Positions 34,483-41,379 of a stretch of DNA of 64,000 nucleotides are shown here, piece after piece. The stretch lies in the NCBI RefSeq assembly GCF_037478305.1, contig NZ_JBBGAZ010000004.1, positions 214,458-278,457 on the forward strand. The letters are read 5' to 3'. The position numbers and the translations under genes are program-made. Below the pieces are notes generated by a model that was not told where the DNA came from, ran no database searches, and was given only the letters and a program-made list of their open reading frames with translations. Position 1 is the first letter of the stretch. Each line of letters starts with the position of its first letter. This DNA comes from Cognatishimia coralii (lineage in GTDB: Bacteria > Pseudomonadota > Alphaproteobacteria > Rhodobacterales > Rhodobacteraceae).

Positions 34483-35633
34483 TCTGGTCTGTAATCGCCG
34501 TACTAGCACTCGGGTCAATGGGCATTTTGGCGCTGTCGCTACGCGCCAAGACTGAGCTGAACAATCAAGCGGACAGCTCTCCGGCCATTTTTGCGGACCA
34601 GTTGGCAGAGCTTGACCGGGATGTCGCGCGCGGCGTTGTTTCGGCTACCGATGCCGACGCCGCGCGGATCGAGATCAAGAAAAATATTCTGCGACAGGCC
34701 CAAAAAGATCAAAGTGGGCCGCTTGTGTCGACACGCGGCAGCCGGATCGCGCTCTGGATTGCTATAACTTTCGTTCCCGTTGCCGCAGTCGGATATTATT
34801 CGCAATTTGGCAATCCTGCTTTGTCCCGCGTCGCCGTTGCCGAGCAACGACAGGCCCGAGAAGAGAACGCACGTATTGTCGCGCTGACCGAGCAGCTGAA
34901 AACCCGTCTAGAGACCGACGCTGAAGGCGGGCCGAGTGACGGCTGGATGCTTCTGGGCCAGACCTATATGCGCTTGGGGCGTTTCGGTGATGCCGCCGCC
35001 GCCTTCCAAATCGTGTCAAAGCGCGAAGAGGCGACCTCAGCGGTCTTTTCCATGCTGACAGAAGCTCTGGTCGCGCAAGAGAATGGCATCATGACGTCGG
35101 CAGCGGAGGCCGCGATCAACGAGGCTGCTGCCCGGGACCCGTCGAATCCTGCGGTGACCTATTATCGGGCTTTGGCGTTGCAGCAAGCGGGCCGGTCGGC
35201 TGCGGCACACGATCTGGTCATGGCACGCCTTGATGCGGCGGATGGATACTACCCCTGGATGGATACCCTGGTCGCGCAGGCCAACCGGATCGGGGATGGC
35301 ATTGGCCGTGATCCGATCTCTCTGGCGCGGTTTGCGCCGATGCTGGCAGGTCGCGGGCCAAGTGCTGAGGATGTTACAGCCGCTCAGGAAATGAGCCAGG
35401 AAGATCGGGCGGCCTTTATTCAATCCATGGTTCAGGGGTTGGCCGACCGCTTGAAAGACGAACCTGACGATCTGGACGGGTGGTTCCAGTTGGGACGCGC
35501 GTATTCTGTTCTCGGCAACGCGGAAGGGGCAAAGGACGCATACAAGAATGCGGCAGCTTTGTCGGCTGATCTACCGCAGACCGACCCGAGAAAAGCAATC
35601 GCCGCCCAAGCGCTTGAATCGTTGTCGCAGTAA
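34479..35633 (+). CDS. ccmI: Cytochrome c maturation chaperone CcmI
   Basis: 384 residues. Two N-terminal transmembrane helices (1-22 and ~90-110) enclose the cytoplasmic ELNNQADSSPAIFADQLAEL segment with the DADAARIEIKKNILR pattern. The periplasmic part consists of TPR repeats (GWMLLGQTYMRLGRFGDAAAAF, GWFQLGRAYSVLGNAEGAKDAY) that hold apocytochrome c. It ends the ccmFGHI operon and its stop is three bases from that of the convergent ScsB-like gene. Confidence 0.92.
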   Translation: MIWSVIAVLALGSMGILALSLRAKTELNNQADSSPAIFADQLAELDRDVARGVVSATDADAARIEIKKNILRQAQKDQSGPLVSTRGSRIALWIAITFVPVAAVGYYSQFGNPALSRVAVAEQRQAREENARIVALTEQLKTRLETDAEGGPSDGWMLLGQTYMRLGRFGDAAAAFQIVSKREEATSAVFSMLTEALVAQENGIMTSAAEAAINEAAARDPSNPAVTYYRALALQQAGRSAAAHDLVMARLDAADGYYPWMDTLVAQANRIGDGIGRDPISLARFAPMLAGRGPSAEDVTAAQEMSQEDRAAFIQSMVQGLADRLKDEPDDLDGWFQLGRAYSVLGNAEGAKDAYKNAAALSADLPQTDPRKAIAAQALESLSQ

Positions 35634-35636
35634 TTC

Positions 35637-37775
35637 TCAGAGTTCCGCCAGATCCTTGAGACGTGCTCTTAAGTCGATAGGTTTGGCCGCCTCAATTGCG
35701 TCAAGCACCGATTGCGTGCTCAGAACTTCTGGGAGAATAATTCCCTCCGGCGCGCCCGGACCATAAATGGCATTGAAAGGAATTCCAAAGCGATTGTTCG
35801 CCTTCAAATAGCGGGCAATGACGTCACTGGGCCGTGTCCAATCCGCCTGCATCGCAATGATCCCATCCGCCCGTAGCGCAGAGACCACCGGCTCTCGATT
35901 TAACACGAGAGCCTTGTTGGCTTTGCAGGTCACGCACCAATCTGCAGTCACATCCACAACGACAACATGGCCGCGCGAAACGTGGCGGGCGATGGCGGAA
36001 CGCTCGAACGGTGCCCAGATTGAGGTTGTGACATCTTGGTCAATCGGAGTTGGTTCAGACGGCGCAAGGCTGGGCGCCCAGAATAGACCAAAGGCAAGAA
36101 CCGGGATTGTCAGCAAAACCGGAATGCGCCCGTAGCTTCCTGCGCTGGACAAAAGACCAACAATCACTGCTGCGATGACCAGGGTTGCAACAGTGGCCAT
36201 CTGGCCGGCAACGCCGATCATGACCCAGGCAAGCCAGGCAACGGTTCCCAAGAGCAGAACGCCCATCGCGATGCGTACCCAGACCATCCAGGGACCGGGC
36301 TTGGGCAGCTCAGACGCAAGGCCGGGCTTCAGCGCAAGCGCAAGGTAGGGCAGGGCTAGGCCGAACCCCAGTGCTGTGAAGATAACCCCGATGTCGGCGT
36401 TGCTTCCTGCCAGCGCAAATGCAACTGCAGTTCCCAGAAACGGCGCGGAACACGGTGTCGCCAGCATTGCCGCAAAAAAACCCGTGAACACATCACCAAG
36501 ATGCGACTGCCCGCCCGCGCGGCTCATGGAGGTTTGCAGTGTCGCCGGCAACGATATCTCGAATAAACCGAAGAGATTGCCCACGAAGGCTATCAAAAGC
36601 GTAATGAGTAGGATCAAAAAAAGCGGGTTCTGAAACTGGATGCCCCAGCCAACCGATATGCCGAAAACTTTCAAAGCCATCAGCACTCCTGCGAGCAGCC
36701 ACATGAAGAGCATGATCCCGAACGTCGTGGCAATCAAACCGGTTCGGATCTGCGCGCGATCTTTGCCGCCGCTGGACACCAGGGAAGATACCTTTATCGC
36801 CAGCACAGGCAGCACGCAGGGCATCACGTTGAGGATGAGGCCGCCAAGGACAGCCACAAGTGCAAACCAGACAACCTTGCTCAAACCATTGGCTTCGCCC
36901 GCTGGATTGAACGGTGGCTCAGGAGCGGCCGCAAGCGTCGAAGGACGCAAGGTAAAAGCGCCATGGTTCTCGTCGGTCACCGTCAACGACAATGGTGCTG
37001 CGATTTCGCCAACCGTGTTGATCGGGAATCGTGCCCAGAGCGCTGTTCCGTCTTGGTTCAATCTGAGGTCAGGCTTTCCAAACGCAGTCCCTTCTCCGAA
37101 CTCCGGAAACAAACCAACTTTACCGAACGGCTGCGTTCCAGTCAGGGAAACGATCAATTCGGTCTGATCCACGTCAACAAAAGCCTGCACTGAGGAGACT
37201 GTTGACGGCATCTCTTCTAATGGAATTGTGGCGAGCGCTGCCGATATGACCTCGGCAGAGGCTGGGTCCAACTCACTTCCCAAAGGAAGTTCGTGATCTA
37301 GCGACAGCTTCTCGGGAACACAGACATCGGAGCAAATAAGCAGATTGAGGTTCAGTGCGATCCGAACGGGTTCCCCCGGCGTGTCCAGAGAGAACTCGAT
37401 TGGAAAGACAACACGGGTCTCATAGCCAAAATTCTCTATCCCAAATGCGGTGAACCGATCTGGCGCAGGCCAAAGATGGCGTGCTTCTTTCAGGTTCTCC
37501 GATCCGTCCCAGTCGAATTGAGGGGGAATGCCGACTTCGCCGGGCGACCGCCAATAGGTTTTCCACCCTGGCTCGAGCTCCAATACCAGAGCACCAGAAA
37601 CGGTTTTTGCGCCAGGTGCGATGCCGTCTTGCGCAAATACAAGCGTTGCTTTGGTCGCCGGTGTCTCAACAGTGGTGCTTTGCGCCGCGGAAGCAGGTGA
37701 CGCAACAAGCCCAAATGCTACGTTGAGAAACGCGAGGATGCCAATTGCCCAAAGGATGTATCGTGGTGCTTTCAT
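35637..37775 (-). CDS. ScsB/DsbD-like membrane thiol reductase
   Basis: 712 residues from ATG 37775. Signal peptide, then a long N-terminal domain with the Cys pair ICSDVCVPEKL, as in ScsB (suppressor of copper sensitivity) rather than classic DsbD. The central eight-helix domain has MPCVLPVLAIKV and TPCSAPFLGTA cysteines; the C-terminal thioredoxin domain has VDVTADWCVTCKANKAL. It moves electrons from cytoplasmic thioredoxin to periplasmic partners, here probably the DsbA-like protein and CcmG. It is the last of three minus-strand genes. Confidence 0.92.
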   Translation of the reverse strand: MKAPRYILWAIGILAFLNVAFGLVASPASAAQSTTVETPATKATLVFAQDGIAPGAKTVSGALVLELEPGWKTYWRSPGEVGIPPQFDWDGSENLKEARHLWPAPDRFTAFGIENFGYETRVVFPIEFSLDTPGEPVRIALNLNLLICSDVCVPEKLSLDHELPLGSELDPASAEVISAALATIPLEEMPSTVSSVQAFVDVDQTELIVSLTGTQPFGKVGLFPEFGEGTAFGKPDLRLNQDGTALWARFPINTVGEIAAPLSLTVTDENHGAFTLRPSTLAAAPEPPFNPAGEANGLSKVVWFALVAVLGGLILNVMPCVLPVLAIKVSSLVSSGGKDRAQIRTGLIATTFGIMLFMWLLAGVLMALKVFGISVGWGIQFQNPLFLILLITLLIAFVGNLFGLFEISLPATLQTSMSRAGGQSHLGDVFTGFFAAMLATPCSAPFLGTAVAFALAGSNADIGVIFTALGFGLALPYLALALKPGLASELPKPGPWMVWVRIAMGVLLLGTVAWLAWVMIGVAGQMATVATLVIAAVIVGLLSSAGSYGRIPVLLTIPVLAFGLFWAPSLAPSEPTPIDQDVTTSIWAPFERSAIARHVSRGHVVVVDVTADWCVTCKANKALVLNREPVVSALRADGIIAMQADWTRPSDVIARYLKANNRFGIPFNAIYGPGAPEGIILPEVLSTQSVLDAIEAAKPIDLRARLKDLAEL

Positions 37776-37776
37776 C

Positions 37777-37983
37777 TCACTTGCCCGAGACACGGAAACC
37801 GGTACGCCCGTCGTCGCAAACAACCGTCTGAACAGACGCGCTTTGCTCATCCGCAATGCGACATCCAGCTATTTCCTTCAATTCTTTTGGCGCAGACCTG
37901 CTGGACAGCGTCGGTTGTCGATCCTCCGGTATGCAGGCGCAGCCCCCGAGGAACAGAAACAGCATCATGCGGCTCGCAAGCAA
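37777..37983 (-). CDS. Small lipoprotein of 68 residues
   Basis: Starts at TTG 37983; MLASRMMLFLFLGGCACIPE has a lipobox LGGC. The mature part (RQPTLSSRSAPKELKEIAG..) has a further Cys pair split as GCRIADEQ and VVCDDGRT. One base separates its stop from the ScsB-like ATG and two bases separate it from the upstream gene, so all three are an operon. I do not recognise the family; a small thiol partner is possible. Confidence 0.6.
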   Translation of the reverse strand: MLASRMMLFLFLGGCACIPEDRQPTLSSRSAPKELKEIAGCRIADEQSASVQTVVCDDGRTGFRVSGK

Positions 37984-37985
37984 AC

Positions 37986-38288
37986 CTACCTGCTGCGCAC
38001 AAACGCCGGCATCCGGGACGGCTCAATCGGTGCATCCTGCACGGCGGGTTTCTTGGTTTTCTTTTCTCCGTGGCAGGACTTTCCCATCAAGGCAAACATT
38101 GCCACGTGAACGCCGACGCACAGAGCGATGGGGGCGAAGACGGCAAGATTGCTTGTCAGGCCTGCCAGCGTGCCACCCGCGATGAAAAACCCGGCGACGG
38201 GTATCAGCATGACCGTGCAGCAGACCGCCATGCCTGCGTGCATTAAGCCAAAGCCTTTTTTGCCGTTGTTTTCGTTGGTATCCGACAT
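37986..38288 (-). CDS. Small membrane protein (100 residues) of the scs-like operon
   Basis: Two helices, LMHAGMAVCCTVMLIPVAGFFIAGG and LAVFAPIALCVGVHVAMFALMG, with a CC pair, one further Cys in the second helix, and GKSCHGEKK. The pattern resembles small membrane proteins found in heavy-metal islands (DUF2933-like). It may bind or relay metal or thiols for the ScsB-like protein. First gene of the operon and divergent from L,D-transpeptidase 3, sharing the direct-repeat site at 38344. Confidence 0.65.
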   Translation of the reverse strand: MSDTNENNGKKGFGLMHAGMAVCCTVMLIPVAGFFIAGGTLAGLTSNLAVFAPIALCVGVHVAMFALMGKSCHGEKKTKKPAVQDAPIEPSRMPAFVRSR

Positions 38289-38343
38289 GAGCTTCTCCGT
38301 TGGTTTGCAGGTTTATGGCCCCTTCCCGCACTGTCAGGTCAAG

Positions 38344-38362
38344 GATACATTTCGAGACATTT
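38344..38362 (+). promoter_or_regulatory. Putative OmpR-type site in the scs-like/ldt divergent region
   Basis: GATACATTTCGAGACATTT holds ATACA and AGACA spaced 10 bases, and an ACATT direct repeat. It lies between two divergent starts (38288 and 38431) and could serve both. Confidence 0.45.
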
Positions 38363-38430
38363 GACGCGTTTGTCTTTCAATCCTGCGCGCAGATTGATTA
38401 AGACGGTCTGGATCTGAAGGAGACCTTTGA

Positions 38431-39099
38431 ATGGCAGGGTTAACACGTCGACACTTTGTTGCAGGTGGTGCAGCGCTGTTTTCAGCACCATTGGCAGGGC
38501 TAGGCATTGCGGCTCCGTCATCGCCGCGAGAGATGTGGGATGTCTGGGACCAGCAAGTCACACCTGCTGACTACGATCCGGCGTCTTCAAATCCATGGGG
38601 CGTTCATCCACGATTTCTGCCGGTTCGTGTCGAGGCCAAGTCAGGCCTCGTGCCCGGTGACATCCATGTCGATGCCGTTGCACGGTACCTTTATCATATC
38701 GAACCGGATGGCCGCACCGCGATGCGGTACGGGGTAGCTATCGCAAGAGGGTCACTCTACGAGCCGGGCGTCTACTCGATGCGCTTCAAGAGAAAATGGC
38801 CGACCTGGACCCCGACGCCGGCGATGATCGAACGTGATCCCGGGCTATATGCGCAGCATGCGGATGGTATGGATGCAGGTCCAAAGAACCCCCTTGGCTC
38901 ACGCGCCCTTTATCTATTTGTCGGGAATCGCGACACCTATCTCAGGATTCACGGATCGCCCGAACCGCGCTCAATCGGCGGTCGTGCAAGCTCAGGGTGC
39001 GTGCGGATGATCATGGCACACATTAATGATCTCTATCCCAATGTGGAGCCCGGCAAGACTGCGCACCTCTACCCGCCGGAGGACGTGATCGGGGGCTGA
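38431..39099 (+). CDS. L,D-transpeptidase (YkuD), paralogue 3
   Basis: 222 residues. Tat signal LTRRHFVAGGAALFSAPLAGLGIA. YkuD core with YLRIHGSPEPRSIGGRASSGCVRMI (His, Ser, nucleophile Cys) and the WTPTPAMIERDPGLY block shared with the other two copies. It is longer at the N-terminus (~60-residue extension) than paralogues 1 and 2. It acts on peptidoglycan; the divergent scs-like operon and shared regulatory site tie it to the copper response. Confidence 0.9.
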   Translation: MAGLTRRHFVAGGAALFSAPLAGLGIAAPSSPREMWDVWDQQVTPADYDPASSNPWGVHPRFLPVRVEAKSGLVPGDIHVDAVARYLYHIEPDGRTAMRYGVAIARGSLYEPGVYSMRFKRKWPTWTPTPAMIERDPGLYAQHADGMDAGPKNPLGSRALYLFVGNRDTYLRIHGSPEPRSIGGRASSGCVRMIMAHINDLYPNVEPGKTAHLYPPEDVIGG

Positions 39100-39101
39100 T
39101 C

Positions 39102-39365
39102 CTAGCTTTGTGCCTGACAAATCGGGTTGCCGTTGGCAGTCCTCAGCGGCAGCCAGGTTTGCTCAACCGCGCCATCATGCAGATACCAGAAACAATTGTC
39201 GATCTGATCCAGTCGCACCTTACTGAGATTTTGGTAGGGCGCCGCCAAGGCCAGAAGCGGCTCTGGTAGCTCCCTATAAGCGCCATCAGCATCGAGAGGT
39301 GGCGTTGTTGCGCATCCTGTGAGGGCCAGAGCTCCAGCAATTAGAATGACGATCTTTGGACTCAT
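39102..39365 (-). CDS. Small lipoprotein of 87 residues
   Basis: From ATG 39365, giving MSPKIVILIAGALALTGCAT with lipobox LTGC; a longer in-frame start at 39395 would overlap the CopZ gene. The mature part includes LLALAAPYQNLSKVRLDQID and NCFWYLHDGAVEQTWLPL with TANGNPIC near the end, a pattern common in Rhodobacterales lipoproteins of unknown role. It lies 26 bases after copZ on the same strand and converges with L,D-transpeptidase 3. Confidence 0.68.
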   Translation of the reverse strand: MSPKIVILIAGALALTGCATTPPLDADGAYRELPEPLLALAAPYQNLSKVRLDQIDNCFWYLHDGAVEQTWLPLRTANGNPICQAQS

Positions 39366-39391
39366 GGAACTATGCACGCGTTTCCCTTCAT

Positions 39392-39586
39392 TCAAACTGC
39401 AGTTGACGGATAGCCTGCGCCTTCCAAAACCTCAATGACGGCGACAGTAGAGATCGAAGTCTCGATCTCCGCGGTATGCGAGGCCAGGTCTGGCCTTAGA
39501 ATTGCCGAAGGGTCACTCGCCTTCACCGCCTTTTCGATGGTCGCAACGCAATGGCCACAGCTCATGTCGGGGATATGCAATTTCAT
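39392..39586 (-). CDS. copZ: Copper chaperone (HMA domain, CopZ-like)
   Basis: 64 residues consisting of one heavy-metal-associated domain. The metal site is MSCGHCVATIEKAVKASDP (CxxC), and the ferredoxin-like fold continues with AEIETSISTVAVIEVLEGAG. Such proteins hand Cu(I) to CopA-type ATPases; copA lies 1.8 kb downstream on the other strand. The divergent DUF1007 gene shares the upstream region with a direct-repeat site. Confidence 0.88.
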   Translation of the reverse strand: MKLHIPDMSCGHCVATIEKAVKASDPSAILRPDLASHTAEIETSISTVAVIEVLEGAGYPSTAV

Positions 39587-39696
39587 TCAGGGAATCTCCT
39601 TTAGCTCAGGGAAATCTACAGATTCCACATGGTGGAAGGTCAACCCAGAGAGTTCAAAAGATTGCGGCTCTGACGAAGTCGCAATAGTCGGCCATT

Positions 39697-39719
39697 GGTT
39701 ACAATTTATGACATTTCGG
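39697..39719 (+). promoter_or_regulatory. Putative OmpR-type site between copZ and DUF1007 gene
   Basis: TTACA (39699-39703) and TGACA (39709-39713) are spaced 10 bases within GGTTACAATTTATGACATTT. It is in the copZ/DUF1007 divergent region. Confidence 0.42.
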
Positions 39720-39759
39720 TGGATTTACGCATGCTGCAGAATGCTCCTATACGGTCGAC

Positions 39760-40443
39760 ATGAAAATGTCGATCAGCGTGCAAGTGCGAAAGAAGTCTTT
39801 ATTTCGTTCTTTTTTAGCGGCAGCAACGATACTAGCAGGCTCTTATACGGTGCGAGCCCACCCGCATGTATTCGTTGATGGTGGCTTCGATTTCGTTGTT
39901 TCGGAAGCCAAACAGTTCACAGCAATCCGCGTTACCTGGCGGTATGACGCTTTTGAAACGCTCTATATGTTGTCCGAGATGAATGTGTCCCTGGCTCCAA
40001 GCTTAGAACTTAGTGATTCGGAGCGCGAGTTAGTGGAAGCAACTCTCAGCAGCTTTCCTCCCGATTTTGATGGCTCAGTCCACATCAGCTTGGACGGCTC
40101 TCCCGTTGCGTTACAAGACCCGCGGAATTTAACAGCGCGGATGATAGGCGACCGTTTGGAGATTACTTTTCTGCGTGACTTGAAAGTCCCCGTGGGTTTG
40201 CGTGGGCAAAAATTTAACATTGGATTCTACGAACGTACCTATTTCTTTGCGTTCAGCCTATCCGATATCCCGGATTTTGGTCGCGCCGCAGATCATTGTT
40301 CGTATCAGGTGACGCCGTACGATACTTCGGCGCAATCCGATGAAGTGTTGCAAGAACTGGAAAAGCTAGGACGTGAGGAAACTCCAGAAGACAGCAATAT
40401 CGGGGCTACGCTTGCCGACCGGATGGTTGTGTCATGTTTCTGA
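39760..40443 (+). CDS. DUF1007 periplasmic protein
   Basis: 227 residues with signal (FLAAATILAGSYTVRAHPH). Mature start HPHVFVDGGFDFVVSE and RVTWRYDAFETLYMLSEM are DUF1007 hallmarks; the N-terminal His-Pro-His is a likely metal ligand. DUF1007 proteins occur beside NicO-type metal transporters and are thought to bind transition metal outside the membrane. The gene overlaps the NicO gene by ten bases, supporting a two-part transporter. Confidence 0.85.
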   Translation: MKMSISVQVRKKSLFRSFLAAATILAGSYTVRAHPHVFVDGGFDFVVSEAKQFTAIRVTWRYDAFETLYMLSEMNVSLAPSLELSDSERELVEATLSSFPPDFDGSVHISLDGSPVALQDPRNLTARMIGDRLEITFLRDLKVPVGLRGQKFNIGFYERTYFFAFSLSDIPDFGRAADHCSYQVTPYDTSAQSDEVLQELEKLGREETPEDSNIGATLADRMVVSCF

Positions 40444-41300
40444 GACCGACAGTCATACTAGCAGTTTTCTTGGCATTGGCTTGGGGTCTTTATAATCAAT
40501 GGCCGTCCATACTTGCCTGGACATCAGACAATCAACGCGGGTTTCAAAACGCGATGGCGTCAAGTTTGCGCGCGGTCCAAAGTGGTGACTCCTTTGCTGT
40601 ACTTACATTGTGTGCGGCTACATTCCTTTATGGTTTGGTTCATGCAGCTGGGCCAGGACATGGAAAAATTGTTCTAGGGGCAAGTGCTGTGGCATCGAGA
40701 GCAGGGATGCTGCGGATGGTCTTCCTGTGTTTTTTTACAGCGATAGCGCAGGCGATTTCCGCAATCCTTTTGATCGGTTTGATTGTAGTTGCCCTGCGTT
40801 GGATGGGTGGCAGCGATGCTGTCCAAATAACGGAGGATTGGCTGAGCCCGATTAGCTTTGTCCTGTTTGCAGCCTTCGGCGGAGTCCTTTTAGCGCGTGG
40901 CACAAAAATAGTAAGTCAATACCGCAAAACGGCGCTTTCACTTGGAGTGCATTGCAACCACAAACACGGCCCGAATCTGGCAGAAATCGATGCCTTAACG
41001 TCTTTGCGCGACTCATTGTTGTTGACCGCTAGCATTGCTGTCCGGCCCTGCACTGGAGCGTTGTTTCTTTTGGTGATAGCAGGTCAGCTCGATGTGTTCT
41101 GGCAGGGCGCTATTGCCACGTTGGCGATGGGTGTAGGTACAGCTGTTTTCAATTCCGGAATTGCGGTCTCGGGTGTATTCGCGCGGACTCTGATACATTT
41201 GGGTAATAGCGACAAGATGTCGATTTCGACAGGCGTACTTTATCTATGTGCGGGCGTGTCCGTTTTGACCATTAGCCTGTCTCGACTGATCATTGGTTAA
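40434..41300 (+). CDS. NicO/RcnA-type metal transporter
   Basis: 288 residues, six to seven transmembrane helices. LVHAAGPGHGKIVLGA is the signature HxxGPGHG of the NicO family, with a His-containing loop GVHCNHKHGPNLAEID and SIAVRPCTGALFLLV later. Family members export or import Ni, Co or other divalent metals. Coupled to DUF1007 and placed before copA; the true metal is not fixed by sequence, and zinc or copper is possible. Confidence 0.87.
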   Translation: MFLRPTVILAVFLALAWGLYNQWPSILAWTSDNQRGFQNAMASSLRAVQSGDSFAVLTLCAATFLYGLVHAAGPGHGKIVLGASAVASRAGMLRMVFLCFFTAIAQAISAILLIGLIVVALRWMGGSDAVQITEDWLSPISFVLFAAFGGVLLARGTKIVSQYRKTALSLGVHCNHKHGPNLAEIDALTSLRDSLLLTASIAVRPCTGALFLLVIAGQLDVFWQGAIATLAMGVGTAVFNSGIAVSGVFARTLIHLGNSDKMSISTGVLYLCAGVSVLTISLSRLIIG

Positions 41301-41319
41301 TTATTTTTTGTATTGCCTC

Positions 41320-41350
41320 TTGAGCTTCCAGTGACTGGAAGCCCTATATC
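41320..41350 (+). promoter_or_regulatory. CueR-type promoter of copA
   Basis: A -35 TTGAGC (41320-41325) and -10 TATATC (41345-41350) are separated by 19 bases, the overlong spacer typical of MerR-family promoters. Between them lies the perfect dyad GCTTCCAGTGACTGGAAGC (41324-41342), close to known CueR operators. CueR is encoded after copA. Confidence 0.88.
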
Positions 41351-41379
41351 ATCCAGGAAATCGCAAAAGGAAAACCGTT

